64,000 bases of DNA from Actinoplanes xinjiangensis. Its GTDB lineage: Bacteria; Actinomycetota; Actinomycetes; Mycobacteriales; Micromonosporaceae. The DNA lies in the NCBI RefSeq assembly GCF_003148685.1, contig NZ_QGGR01000002.1, positions 248,001 to 312,000 on the forward strand, given 5' to 3'. This document shows, piece after piece, positions 42,955-54,711 of the stretch. Position numbers and translations under genes: made by a program. The stretch's first letter is position 1. Each line of letters opens with the position of its first letter. Under the pieces are notes generated by a model. That model saw only the letters and a list, made by a program, of their open reading frames with translations. It did no database searches and was not told the DNA's origin.

Positions 42955-44685
42955 TCAGCGGACCGAGACGACCGCGGCGCTCTCCGGTGGCAGTACCAGC
43001 CGGTCCCGTTCGACGATTACGCCGGGCGAGGTGGCCAGCAGCACCGACCGTGGCAGGGCCCGCACGCTCACCGTCTGGGGGACGGTGGCGAGGTTGGCGG
43101 CCACCACGTTCGGCCCGCGCCGGACGACCACGTGCTGGTCGCCGTGCCACACCTCGACCTGGTGCAGCCACGGGTCGGTGAGACCGGGCGTGGACCGGCG
43201 CAGTGCGATCAGTTTCCGGTACAGGTCGAAAATCTCGGCATGACCGGGTTTGCCCAGCTCGGACCAGTCGAGCTTGGAACGCTCGAAGGTGGCCGGGTCC
43301 TGCGGGTCGGGCACGTCGGCCTCAGCCCAGCCGTGTTCGGCGAACTCGCGCCGGCGCCCGTTCTGCACAGCGGCGGCCAGGTCCGGCTCGGGGTGCGAGG
43401 TGAAGTACTGCCAGGGGCTGCTGGCCGCCCACTCCTCACCCATGAACAGCATCGGCGTGAACGGGGAGGTGAGCAGCAGGGTGGCGGCGACCTTGAGCAG
43501 GCCGGGCGAGAGGGTCGCGGTGAGCCGGTCGCCGATCGCCCGGTTGCCGATCTGGTCGTGGTTCTGCAGGAACGCGACGAACCGGTGGCCCGGCGTGCGC
43601 TGCCGGTCGACCGGGCGGCCGTGCCGGCGGCCACGGAACGACGACCAGGTGCCGGCGTGGAAGAACGCGCCCTCCAGGACCGTACGCAAGCAGTCCAGCG
43701 AACCGAAGTCACCGTAGTAGCCCTGGCGTTCCCCGGTGAACAGGGTGTGCAGGGCGTGGTGGATGTCGTCGTCCCACTGGGCGTGCAGGCCGTACCCACC
43801 GGCCTCACGCGGGGTGATCAGCTTGGCGTCGTTGAGGTCGGACTCGGCGATCAGGGACAGCGGCCGGCGCAGCTCGGTGGAGAGGGTCTCCACCTCGACG
43901 GCCATCTGTTCCAGCAGGTGGACGGCACCCTCGTCGTGCAGCGCGTGCACGGCGTCCAGCCGCAGCCCGTCGACGTGGTAGTCGCGCAGCCACATCAGCA
44001 CGCTGTCGACGATGTAGCGGCGCACCTGCTCGGAGCCGGGCCCGTCCAGGTTGATCGCGCTGCCCCACGCGTTGCTGCCACTGCTGAGGTACGGGGCGAA
44101 CATCGGCGCGTACGCCCCGGACGGCCCGAAGTGGTTGTAGACCACGTCGAGCACCACGCCGAGGCCCTTGGCGTGGGCCGCGTCGACGAACCGTTTGAGG
44201 CCGTCGGGGCCGCCGTACGCCTCGTGCGGGGCGAACCAGCAGACCCCGTCGTAGCCCCAGTTGTAGGTGCCGTTGAACGCGTTGACCGGCAGCAGCTCGA
44301 CCATGTCGACACCGAGGTCGACGAGGTGGTCGAGCCGTTCGATCGCGGCGTCGAACGTACCCGCCGGGGTGAACGTGCCGATGTGCAGCTCGTAGAGGAC
44401 CGAACCGGGCAGCTGCCGGCCGGTCCAGCCCTGATCGGTCCAGGCGAACGCCGAGTGGTCGTAGACGCGGCTCGGCCCGTGCACCCCCTGCGGCTGCCAT
44501 GCCGACCGTGGGTCGGGCAGCGGATCGCCGGCCTCCGGCAGCAGGAAGGCGTAGTCACTGCCGGCCGGGGCCGCCGGCACGTCGAGGTGCCACCAGCCAT
44601 CCTCGCCGGGCTCCATCGCACGGTCCTCACCGGCGACGCGCAGACGTACGGGCTTTTCGGGCGCCCACACCGAGAACAGAGTCAT
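42955..44685 (-). CDS. treZ: Malto-oligosyltrehalose trehalohydrolase
   Basis: This 576-residue GH13 enzyme has an N-terminal E-set domain (FSVWAPEKPVRLRV) and catalytic motifs DVVYNHFGPSG, GLRLDAVHALHD (nucleophile Asp), IAESDLND (acid Glu) and FLQNHDQIGNR. It releases trehalose from maltooligosyltrehalose made by TreY. The ATG overlaps the treY stop by 4 nt. Confidence 0.96.
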   Translation of the reverse strand: MTLFSVWAPEKPVRLRVAGEDRAMEPGEDGWWHLDVPAAPAGSDYAFLLPEAGDPLPDPRSAWQPQGVHGPSRVYDHSAFAWTDQGWTGRQLPGSVLYELHIGTFTPAGTFDAAIERLDHLVDLGVDMVELLPVNAFNGTYNWGYDGVCWFAPHEAYGGPDGLKRFVDAAHAKGLGVVLDVVYNHFGPSGAYAPMFAPYLSSGSNAWGSAINLDGPGSEQVRRYIVDSVLMWLRDYHVDGLRLDAVHALHDEGAVHLLEQMAVEVETLSTELRRPLSLIAESDLNDAKLITPREAGGYGLHAQWDDDIHHALHTLFTGERQGYYGDFGSLDCLRTVLEGAFFHAGTWSSFRGRRHGRPVDRQRTPGHRFVAFLQNHDQIGNRAIGDRLTATLSPGLLKVAATLLLTSPFTPMLFMGEEWAASSPWQYFTSHPEPDLAAAVQNGRRREFAEHGWAEADVPDPQDPATFERSKLDWSELGKPGHAEIFDLYRKLIALRRSTPGLTDPWLHQVEVWHGDQHVVVRRGPNVVAANLATVPQTVSVRALPRSVLLATSPGVIVERDRLVLPPESAAVVSVR

Positions 44686-46948
44686 TCTTTCACCAGGAGA
44701 GCGACGGGATAGGTGTGTAGCAGTTCGGCCACCGCGAGGCGATTGCCGCCGTAGCTGGTGTTCGTGAACACTTCCGTCCAACTGTGGCCGTCGAGTGACA
44801 GCGTGGTGTCCCCCCAACCGCCGTGCCGTGACAATCCGACCGGGAGCCGGGTGGCGACCGCCACCACACCGCCGCGGTCGAAGGCCAGCACGTGGTCCGG
44901 GGCACGGCCCTCGGCGAAGACCGGACGGTAGCCGGTGAACAGCTCGGGTCGCTGCCGGCGCAGCCGCAGGACCCGGCTGGTGACGAGCAGTTTGGCCGCG
45001 CCGGTCTCGTCGACCGGGGGCAGCAGGCCGTCGTCGATGCGGCCGAGCAGCTCGCGGCGGGCGGCGAAGTCCACCGGGCGGCGGTTGTCCGGGTCGACCA
45101 GCGAGTGGTCCCACAGCTCGGTGCCCTGGTAGACGTCCGGGACGCCGGGCATGGTGAGCTGCACCAGTTTCTGGCCCAGCGAGTTCGACCAGCCGGGCGG
45201 GGTGATGGAGGCGGCGAAGTCGGCGATCTCCCGGTGCAGCGCCGGATCGTCGAAGATCCGGTCGACCAGCTCCCGCAGGGTGGTCTCGAAACCCTCGTCG
45301 GGGCTCAGCCAGCTGGTGCCTGTTCCGGCTTCCCGGGCGGCTTTCACGGCGTACGCCTGAAGTCGCTCCCGGGAGATCGGCCACGCACCGACCGTGACCT
45401 GCCAGAGAAGATGGGCCAGCGCCGGATCCGGGAGCGGAGCGAACCGGACCCACCGGCGCACCACCTCGGTCCAGTCGCCCGGCACCTCGGCGAGGACCGC
45501 CAGCCTCGCGCGCACGTCCTCGCCGCGTTTGGTGTCGTGGGTGGCCAGCGACGTCATGGTGTCCGGCCACTCGGCGAGCCGTTCCGCGGCGTAGTGGTGG
45601 AACTCGTCGACCGTGACCCCGAACTTCGCCGGGTCGTTGCCGACCTCGTTGCGGGCCACGAACCTGGTCCACCGGTAGAACGCGTTGTCCTCGACGCCCT
45701 TGGCCATCACCGCGCCGGTGAACTGCTGGAACCGGATCGCCAGCTCGTCGGCGGGGTTGCGCAGGCGGGTGGTCAGCTGATCGAGCACCGTGATCATCTG
45801 CGGGCGGCGGCGGCCCGCCTCGGACCGGGCGGTCGCCAGGTCACGGCTGCCGGCCGGCAGGTAGGAGCGGTACACCGGGAAACACGCGGCGAGCTCGGCC
45901 AGCGCACGGGGCGCGGCCTCGATCTCCGGTACGAGCGCCGCGAGCCGCGCCAGCTCGGCGGCCAGCACGTTCGTGGCCACGTGCAGTTTGGCGTCGTGCA
46001 CCAGGTCCTGCCAGGAGGTGGTGGCACCGGTCAGGTGGTGGTCGAGGGTGTCGAAGAAGGCTTCCGTACCCGGGTCCACGAAGACCCCGTTGACCTCGGC
46101 CATCGCGTCGTACCCGGTGGTGCCGGCGACCGGCCAGTCGGGCAGTCGCTCACCCGGCTCCAGGATCTTCTCGACCACGATCCAGGCGTTCGGGGCGGCG
46201 TCGCGGAGCCGGTTGAAGTATTCCGCCGGGTTGCGCAGACCGTCCGGGTGGTCCACCCGGATGCCCTCCGCCAGGCCCTCGTTGTACCAGCGCAGGATCT
46301 CGGCATGGGTGGCGGCGAAGACGTCGGGATCCTCGACCCGCAGCCCGGCCAGGTCGGTGATCGCGAAGAACCGCCGGTAGTTGATCTCCCGGTCGCCACG
46401 GGTCCAGTTGACCAGCTCGTAGTGCTGCCGGTCGTGCACCTCGCGGGCGGTGCCCTCACCGGTGCCGTCCGCGATCGGGTAGCGCTTGTCGAAGTAGCGG
46501 AGTTCGCCGTCCTCGATGCGCAGGTCGTCGAGGGCGTCCGGGTCGTCGGCGAGAACCGGCAGCAGGATTCTTCCGCGCGACCAGTCGACGTCATAGTGGC
46601 CGGAGAATGCCGAGTCCTGGCCGTTCTTGAGAACGTCCCACCAGCTCGGGTTGGTGTGCGGCACCCCCACCCCGGCATGGTTGGGGACGATGTCCACGAC
46701 CAGTCCCAGGTTCGCGGACTTCAGCGCCCCACTGAGCGCGTTCAGGCCGTCCACGCCGCCCAGCGCCGGGTTGACCTGCGCATGGTCGACCACGTCGTAC
46801 CCGTGCTGCGACTCCGGCGCCGCGGACAGCAGCGGCGCCGAGTAGAGGTGGCTCACCCCGAGATCGGCCAGGTAATCGACGATCTCGGCGGTCGCGGTGA
46901 GCGGGAACTCGGGGCGGACCTGAATTCGATAGGTACTGCGCGGCGGCA

Positions 46949-46949
<1 letters not shown>
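44682..46949 (-). CDS. treY: Malto-oligosyltrehalose synthase
   Basis: The 755-residue GH13 enzyme has the N-terminal STYRIQVRPEFPLTATAEIV, LYSAPLLSAAPESQHGYDVVD, VDIVPNHAG, GIRVDHPDGL (nucleophile) and VVEKILEPGE (acid). It isomerises the terminal alpha-1,4 bond of a maltooligosaccharide to alpha,alpha-1,1, giving maltooligosyltrehalose for TreZ. The start overlaps the glgX stop by 1 nt. Confidence 0.96.
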
Positions 46950-49060
<2,111 letters not shown>

Positions 49061-49257
49061 ATCCGTGCTCCTACCCTCGGCCGTCCCTGTGAGCGAGGCC
49101 GCCGGGCGATTCGTATGCCCGTCCGTGGGACCGGCAAACCCCGAGCGGCCGCGTCAGCGGCCATTCTCTCGAATTTCACTGCTAACGTCGGGCCGACTGT
49201 CCGGTTAGGCGCTGATATCTCCCCGTCCGGGGGTGGCGTGTATCAAATTGAGGGACC

Positions 49258-51270
49258 GTGCCGCGGAATGATCAGTTCACGTTCGGGCCGCACGTCTGCG
49301 GCTCCCTCGCCGCCGACGGGGGCACCGGCCGCGAGTGGCTGGTCACCGACGGCCTCGGCGGCTACGCCTCGGGCACCGTCAGTGGCCTGCGCACCCGCCG
49401 CGAACACGCCCTGCTGACCGTCCACGACCACGTCGCGCTCGCCGCATTGGACCTCACCGTCACCCTGCCCTCCGGTGCCAAGATCCCGCTGTACACCCAC
49501 GCCTGGGCGTCCGGGTCGATCGAGCCGTCCGGTCACCGGTATCTGGAGACCTTCACCCTCGACCGGGGCCTGCCCCGCTGGCGCTGGCGGATCGGCGACG
49601 TCGTCATCGAACGTGAGCTGGCCATGCGCCACGGCCACCCGTCGGTCGCGGTCGTCCACCGCGTGGTCAGCGCCCCCGGCCCGGTCGGCCTGGCCGTCGC
49701 CGCGATGTGCACCTGGCGGACCGCACACACCAGCCGCCGCGCCGACGGTCCCGGCCTCACCGTCGAACCGGTCGCCGGCGGTGTGATCATCGACGGCGCC
49801 TACCGTCTGCACGGCCCCGGCTGGCAGCCCGCCGGGGCCTGGCACCTCGGCGTGCGTACCGGACCTCCTTCGCAGGGCGGTGCCCCTTTCGGCGGCTCCC
49901 CTCACGGCGGCTCTCCTTCCGACGGCTCGCCTCACGGCGTTCCTCCCTCCGGCGGCTCTTCTCACGGCGGCTCTGCTCACGGCGGCTCTGCTTTCGGCTC
50001 TGTTTTCGGGGAGGACGCCGTCGAGGATCTGTGGCACGCCGGCACCTTCTTCCGGCAGGCCGGACCGGGCGGCGCGTGCGAGATCTCCGCCTGGTCCGGC
50101 CCGCTCGGCGAGACCCCGCCACCACCGCCCGCGATCATCGCCGCGGAGCGCGAACGCGCACACCGGCTGGTCACCCTCTCCCAGGCCGAGGGGTACGCGA
50201 AGACGCTCGTCCTCGCCGCCGACAGGTTCATCGTCCGGACCGCGGACGGGCCCGACGTGGTCGCCGGATACCCGGGACAGGGCCGCTGGCTCGCCGACAC
50301 GATGACCGCCTACGAGGGGCTGTTCCTCGAGACGGGCCGCATCGACGAGGGCCGTGAGCTGTTGATCGCCCGGACCCGGGCGGCCGCCCGTGACCTGCGC
50401 ACCCCGGACGCTCCGTGGTTGCGGCACGATGCCCTCGACGGCCCGCTGTGGCTGGTCCACGCCGTCGGCCGGCACGTCACACGTACCGGCGACAGTGCTC
50501 TCGCCGCCAAACTCGCCGCACCGCTCGGCCGGCTGCTGCGCCATCACCTCGGCGGCTCCGGGCCGCTCGGCATCGACCCCGCCGACGGCCTCGTCCGGCT
50601 CGCCTCCCCCGGCCCCGAGACACCCCGGGTCGGCAAGCCCGTCGACCTCAACGCGCTCTGGGTCAACGCCCTCGCCACCATGTGCGACCTGCTCGCCGAG
50701 GGCGGCCACGACGACAGCGAGCCGCGGACCCGGCACGCCCGGGCCCGGGAGTCGTTCGCCGCCCGGTTCCCGGCCCCCGAGGGATGGCTGTACGACGTGA
50801 TCGAGGGACCCGCCGCGGCCTACCCACTCGGCGCCGGCACCCACCACGACGACCCGTCGCTGCGGCCTCACCAACTGCTCGCCTGGTCGCTGCCGCACGC
50901 CCCGATGCGCGGCCGTCCGTCCGGTGCCGTCGGTGCCGTCGGCGAGTCCCTGCTCACTCCGCTCGGCCCCCGCACCCTGGCCCCCGGCGAGTACGGCTAC
51001 CAGCCACACCGGCCCGCCGACCCGGACATGGCCCACCACCAGGGCCCGGTGTGGACGTGGCTGATCGGCCCGTACGCGGACGCCTGCGCCGCCACCGGTC
51101 GCCCCGTCGACGGCCTGCTCGACGCCCTCGACGCCCACCTGTGCGAAGCCGGCCTCGGCTCCCTCGGCGAGACCGCCGACGGCGACGCCCCCCATCGGGC
51201 CTCCGGCGTCCCGTTCTCCGCCCGCTCGGTCGCCGAGGCCCTACGCATCAAACAGAGGTACCCGTCATGA
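49258..51270 (+). CDS. GH133-type amylo-alpha-1,6-glucosidase (glycogen debranching)
   Basis: This 670-residue protein has the N-terminal domain of bacterial debranching glucosidases (EWLVTDGLGGYASGTVSGLRTRR) and an (alpha/alpha)6 C-terminal catalytic domain (VVAGYPGQGRWLADTMTAYEGL, LVHAVGRHV, PVDLNALWVNAL, YGYQPHRPADPDMAHHQGPVWTWLIGPY). It would hydrolyse alpha-1,6-linked glucose stubs. Residues ~201-252 are a Gly/Ser/His-rich insertion built from 15-bp units. GTG start; AGGG lies a few nt upstream. Divergent from glgX across 197 bp, which I take to be the shared promoter region. Confidence 0.87.
   Translation: MPRNDQFTFGPHVCGSLAADGGTGREWLVTDGLGGYASGTVSGLRTRREHALLTVHDHVALAALDLTVTLPSGAKIPLYTHAWASGSIEPSGHRYLETFTLDRGLPRWRWRIGDVVIERELAMRHGHPSVAVVHRVVSAPGPVGLAVAAMCTWRTAHTSRRADGPGLTVEPVAGGVIIDGAYRLHGPGWQPAGAWHLGVRTGPPSQGGAPFGGSPHGGSPSDGSPHGVPPSGGSSHGGSAHGGSAFGSVFGEDAVEDLWHAGTFFRQAGPGGACEISAWSGPLGETPPPPPAIIAAERERAHRLVTLSQAEGYAKTLVLAADRFIVRTADGPDVVAGYPGQGRWLADTMTAYEGLFLETGRIDEGRELLIARTRAAARDLRTPDAPWLRHDALDGPLWLVHAVGRHVTRTGDSALAAKLAAPLGRLLRHHLGGSGPLGIDPADGLVRLASPGPETPRVGKPVDLNALWVNALATMCDLLAEGGHDDSEPRTRHARARESFAARFPAPEGWLYDVIEGPAAAYPLGAGTHHDDPSLRPHQLLAWSLPHAPMRGRPSGAVGAVGESLLTPLGPRTLAPGEYGYQPHRPADPDMAHHQGPVWTWLIGPYADACAATGRPVDGLLDALDAHLCEAGLGSLGETADGDAPHRASGVPFSARSVAEALRIKQRYPS
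49862..50010 (+). repeat. 15-bp minisatellite inside the GH133 gene
   Basis: Repeats of a unit like GGCGGCTCTCCTCAC encode GGSPHGGSPSDGSPHG-type sequence. The insertion lies in the N-terminal domain between two conserved beta segments. Confidence 0.85.
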
Positions 51271-51605
51271 CCGGCCCGGCCGCCCCCATCCCCGTCCCCG
51301 TCCCCGCTCCCCCACCGACAGCGCCCCTCACCCCCGCGCTCACCGTCCCCGCGCCGGCCGCGCTCACCTCCCGCACGGCTACACCACTCGACTCCCGCAC
51401 CTCCGCACCCCTCACCTGCCGGGCGGCTTGGTCGCCCACCTCCCGGACGGCTACACCGCTGACCTCCCGCACGGTTGCACCGCTCGCCATCCGCATGGCC
51501 ACACCGCTCGCCATCCGCGCGGCCGCACCGCTCGCCATCCGCACAGTTGCACCGCTCGCCATCCGCACAGTTGCACCGCTCGCCATCCGGGTGGCTGTGG
51601 CATGA
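51267..51605 (+). CDS. Repeat-filled ORF coupled at both ends
   Basis: This 112-codon ORF starts with ATGA overlapping the GH133 stop (51268-51270) and ends with TGA overlapping the ATG of the glycosyltransferase (ATGA at 51602-51605). Its product is a PVPVPAPPP-rich start, then imperfect repeats of SRTATPL and APLAIRT coming from a 24-bp minisatellite. It resembles no known protein. Either it is a translated spacer that keeps ribosomes moving into the next gene, or a repeat expansion that opened up a former direct overlap. Confidence 0.45.
   Translation: MTGPAAPIPVPVPAPPPTAPLTPALTVPAPAALTSRTATPLDSRTSAPLTCRAAWSPTSRTATPLTSRTVAPLAIRMATPLAIRAAAPLAIRTVAPLAIRTVAPLAIRVAVA
51481..51598 (+). repeat. 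24-bp minisatellite between glycan genes
   Basis: About five copies of a 24-bp unit starting CGCTCGCCATCCGCA; two neighbouring copies (CGCTCGCCATCCGCACAGTT) look identical. It ends directly at the glycosyltransferase ATG, so copy number could affect its translation signal. Confidence 0.9.
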
Positions 51606-52855
51606 GTCGGATCCTGATGCTGTCGTGGGAGTACCCGCCGCTGCTCGTCGGCGGGCTCGGCCGGCATGTGCACGCGCTGGCCACCACGCTGGTCCGGGCC
51701 GGTCACGAGGTCACCGTCGTCACCCGGCACGCCCCGGGAGCGCTGCTGGAGGAGTACACCGAAGGCGTCCGGGTGGTCCGCGCCCCCGACGACCCGCCGC
51801 ACTTCGACGTCACCGGCGGCAACCTGCTGGCGTGGGCCGTCGCCTTCAACCACACGCTCACCCGGGCGGCCCTGCACGCCGCCCGTACCGGTGCCTTCGA
51901 CGTGGTGCACGCCCACGACTGGCTGGTCGCACACACCGCCGTCACGCTGCGCGAACACCTCGACGTGCCGCTGGTCGCCACCATCCACGCCACCGAGTCC
52001 GGCCGGCACCAGGGCTACCTGCCGGCGGCCCACAACCGCACGATCGACGACATCGAACGCTGGCTCGCCACCGAGGCGGTACGCGTGATCGTCTGCTCCG
52101 CCTACATGAAACGCGAGATCGGCCGTCACTTCGACGTGCCCGCGAACCGCGTCGACGTCGTCCACAACGGGGTCGACGCCCTGCGCTGGCGGGCCCGTCC
52201 CCGCGCCGTCGCCGCCGCCCGCGCCCAGTGGGCCGGTGACGGGCCGCTGGTCAGCTACGCCGGCCGGCTCGTCTACGAGAAGGGCGTCCAGCACCTGATC
52301 GCCGCCGTACCGGCGCTGCGCTCCCGATTCCCGGGCCTGCGCGTGGTGATCGCCGGCGACGGCCCCTACCGGGCCGACCTGGAAACCCTTGCCGCCGGTA
52401 CGCCCGAGGTGAGCTTCACCGGATTCCTGGGCGGGCACGAGCTCACCGCTCTGATGGGTGCCTCCGACTGCTACGTGGTGCCGAGCATCTACGAGCCGTT
52501 CGGCATGGTCGCGTTGGAGGCGGCCGCCGCCGGAACCCCGGTCGCCGTCGCCGGAACCGGCGGCCTCGACGAGATCGTCGAACACGGCGTGACCGGCGTG
52601 AAGTTCACCCCCGCCGATCCGGCCGCACTGGCCGAGGCCACCGGCTGGGTACTCGGCGACCGCGACTTCGCCCGCTCCCTGGCACTGCGAGCCCGCGACC
52701 GGGTCCGCGCCGACTTCAACTGGCCGGCCATCGCGGACCGCACCGCCGCCGTCTACGACCACGCCCGAGCAGCCGACGCCGACCGCGTCTCCCGCGAGGC
52801 CGAACACGTTCTGGCCCACATCCCCGCCCACACCACCCCAGACCCCAACAGCTGA
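51602..52855 (+). CDS. GT4 family glycosyltransferase (glycogen synthase-like)
   Basis: The 417-residue GT-B enzyme has the N-terminal MLSWEYPPLLVGGLGRHVHAL, VVHAHDWLVAHTAV, VVHNGVD, SYAGRLVYEKGVQHLI and the donor-binding EPFGMVALEAAAAGTPV (E-x7-E). It resembles actinobacterial GlgA/GlgM-type enzymes making alpha-1,4-glucan or maltose-1-phosphate from ADP-glucose; the N-terminal WEYPP-GGLGRHV motif favours this over generic sugar transferases. Translation looks coupled to the repeat ORF. No strong Shine-Dalgarno is visible. Confidence 0.87.
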   Translation: MSRILMLSWEYPPLLVGGLGRHVHALATTLVRAGHEVTVVTRHAPGALLEEYTEGVRVVRAPDDPPHFDVTGGNLLAWAVAFNHTLTRAALHAARTGAFDVVHAHDWLVAHTAVTLREHLDVPLVATIHATESGRHQGYLPAAHNRTIDDIERWLATEAVRVIVCSAYMKREIGRHFDVPANRVDVVHNGVDALRWRARPRAVAAARAQWAGDGPLVSYAGRLVYEKGVQHLIAAVPALRSRFPGLRVVIAGDGPYRADLETLAAGTPEVSFTGFLGGHELTALMGASDCYVVPSIYEPFGMVALEAAAAGTPVAVAGTGGLDEIVEHGVTGVKFTPADPAALAEATGWVLGDRDFARSLALRARDRVRADFNWPAIADRTAAVYDHARAADADRVSREAEHVLAHIPAHTTPDPNS

Positions 52856-52976
52856 CCCCGCCCTCGCCACCTCCCAGACCCGCCGGCCCCACCTGCCCAG
52901 TGGTGCCATCAGTCCCAGCCCTCATGGGCCCGGGCCCGCCGACCCGTCGGGCCCAGCAGTCGCAGCAGTCCAGGCG

Positions 52977-53048
52977 CCCAGCGACCCAGCGACCCAGCGA
53001 CCCAGCGACCCAGCGACCCAGCGACCCAGCGACCCAGCGACCCAGCGA
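52977..53048. repeat. (CAGCGACCC)n minisatellite
   Basis: About eight near-perfect 9-bp units lie in the 537-bp gap between convergent genes (52856-53392). The tract ends at copy B of the dispersed element. I see no gene in the remaining gap. Confidence 0.92.
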
Positions 53049-53050
53049 CG

Positions 53051-53255
53051 GTGATGATCGACCGCGGAGAACCGGGAACGGCGGCGCCGGCGACGTTGGC
53101 CGGCGCACACAATCGCCGAACGTGGGGTCTCGATACGTCCTGGCACACACCGGCGCACACCATCATCGGACCGTGTGCGTTCAGCCGGGTCATGACGATG
53201 ACAGCAGCCCACACAAGCCCAGCGTGCGCTGCCATCGTCGCTCCCAGGCAGCTGA
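53051..53255. repeat. Dispersed ~200-bp intergenic element, copy B
   Basis: Aligned to copy A (19391-19595). Here the minus strand keeps one continuous frame through both conserved parts, MTRLNAHGPMMVCAGVCQDV and then PHVRRLCAPANVA, whereas copy A is frameshifted between them. A hairpin GCGCACAC...GTGTGCGT at about 53153-53180 occupies the same position as the copy A hairpin. No RBS or promoter is convincing for the minus-strand ORF. Confidence 0.8.
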
Positions 53256-53392
53256 CCGCTCCGCTGACCGCACGACGAACACCGAAGCCGGCAGCCAGGT
53301 AAGCGCCTGACGTACACCGATGATCTTCGCGGCGGGCCATCATCGTGGAACAACGCAAAGGTCAAGACCGGGTTCGGGTGGCCGTACGAAGA

Positions 53393-54451
53393 TCAGAGGC
53401 TTGCCGAATAGACCGCCAACCCGGTGTGGGCCGCGGCCAGCAACGGCACGCTGAGCTGGTGTTTCGCCGCCTCGGTGACCATGTCCCCGACGATCGCGCC
53501 GGCCTCGACCGGCAGTCCCTGGATGAGATCGCGGTACATCGACGAGGTCGTCGGCTCGGTGGTCACGATGGTGGCTTCGAGCATCGCCGCCGCCTTGCCC
53601 TGGATCGGGTGTCCGGCCGCGGCGGCGACCGCGGACGTCTCGGCGGCGAGCGCGTGCAGGAACTCGCTACCCCCGGGCGCCTTGTTGATCGCGCCGATCG
53701 AACCGCGCAGCAGGGTGGTAGCCGCCCCGAGCGTGGCCAATAAGACCCATTTGTCCCAAAGTTCCTGAACGATAGTGCTCGAGGCCCGGGCATCGAACCC
53801 GGCACCTGTCAGCGCGGCGGTGACGCCTGACAGCCGCTCATCGAGATCACTCCCGTCGGCCGAAGCGCCACCGTCAAAGACACCACCGAACGAACCGCCG
53901 CCAACCGAAGCGCCGCCGGTCAAGACACCTTCGAACGAAGCATCGCCGGACGAAGCACCACCGGCCAAGACACCACCGGCCAGGACACCGTCGGGTGAAG
54001 CGTCCGAGAGCGGCCCGAACGACAGCCGATGCAGGCCGCTCATCCGGTGTACGTCGCCGTTCTCGTCCAGCGTCGCGTGGATCATGCAGACGCCGCCCCA
54101 CGCCCGGTCCGCGCCGAAGCGGCGGATCAGGGACTCGATGTGCCGGATGCCGTTGAGCAGCGGGATCACGACGGTCCGCGGGCCGACCGCGGGGGTCAGT
54201 GCGGTCAGCGCGGTCTCCAGCGAGTAGCTCTTGACCGCGACGAGCACCAGGTCGTAGTGCCCGTCGGCCTCGGTGATGGTGCGTGGCCGCAACTCGATCT
54301 CGCCGTCGGGGCTCTTGATCCGCAGGCCGCGTTCGGCCAGCCGGGCCGCCCGGCCGGGCCGGACCAGGAACGTCACGTCACGTCCGGCCTGGGCCAGGCG
54401 TCCGCCGAAGTAGCCGCCGGTCGCGCCCGCGCCGACCACCAGGATCCTCAT
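53393..54451 (-). CDS. Ketopantoate reductase-like protein (ApbA/PanE family)
   Basis: The 352-residue protein has the N-terminal NADP-binding MRILVVGAGATGGYFGGRLAQ, a central PLLNGIRHIESL segment and the C-terminal VQELWDKWVLLATLGAATTLL with the catalytic Lys region of 2-dehydropantoate 2-reductases. Residues ~148-205 are a Gly/Ala/Ser/Asp-rich insertion (LAGGVLAGGASSGDASFEGV). The family also includes other 2-oxoacid reductases. ATG 54451 starts directly at the nucleotide-binding strand and overlaps the zinc-finger gene stop (ATGA). Confidence 0.85.
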   Translation of the reverse strand: MRILVVGAGATGGYFGGRLAQAGRDVTFLVRPGRAARLAERGLRIKSPDGEIELRPRTITEADGHYDLVLVAVKSYSLETALTALTPAVGPRTVVIPLLNGIRHIESLIRRFGADRAWGGVCMIHATLDENGDVHRMSGLHRLSFGPLSDASPDGVLAGGVLAGGASSGDASFEGVLTGGASVGGGSFGGVFDGGASADGSDLDERLSGVTAALTGAGFDARASSTIVQELWDKWVLLATLGAATTLLRGSIGAINKAPGGSEFLHALAAETSAVAAAAGHPIQGKAAAMLEATIVTTEPTTSSMYRDLIQGLPVEAGAIVGDMVTEAAKHQLSVPLLAAAHTGLAVYSASL

Positions 54452-54711
54452 CCGAGCTGATCGTCCTCGTAGCACCACCGCCACGACTCACCCGGCTCGA
54501 ACGAGCGCATCACCGGATGGCCCTCGGCGGCGTGGTGGGCCGACATGTGCCGGGCCGGCGACGAGTCACAGCAGGCCACCAGCCCGCAGGCCAGGCACAG
54601 GCGCAGATGCACCCAGTTGTGGTTGCCCACGGCGTGGCACTGCGGGCACCCGTCCTCGTAGGCGCTCAGCGGCGCCGGCTCGGTCGTCTCCTTGAGATGC
54701 TGACAGGTCAA
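54448..54711 (-). CDS. UBP-type zinc-finger protein
   Basis: This 87-residue protein is one UBP-type zinc finger: CQHL, GCPQCHAVGNHNWVHLRLCLACGLVACC, HMSAHHAAEGHPVMRSFEPGESWRWCYEDDQL. The domain in eukaryotes binds the free C-terminal Gly-Gly of ubiquitin. Bacterial copies often neighbour Na+/H+ antiporters, as here (ATGA overlaps on both sides). Ligand in bacteria unknown. Confidence 0.93.
   Translation of the reverse strand: MTCQHLKETTEPAPLSAYEDGCPQCHAVGNHNWVHLRLCLACGLVACCDSSPARHMSAHHAAEGHPVMRSFEPGESWRWCYEDDQLG

Noticed and set aside
52977..53048. CRISPR array
   Set aside because: The units are 9-bp direct tandem repeats without spacers and no cas gene is present; other repeat tracts here fail for the same reason.
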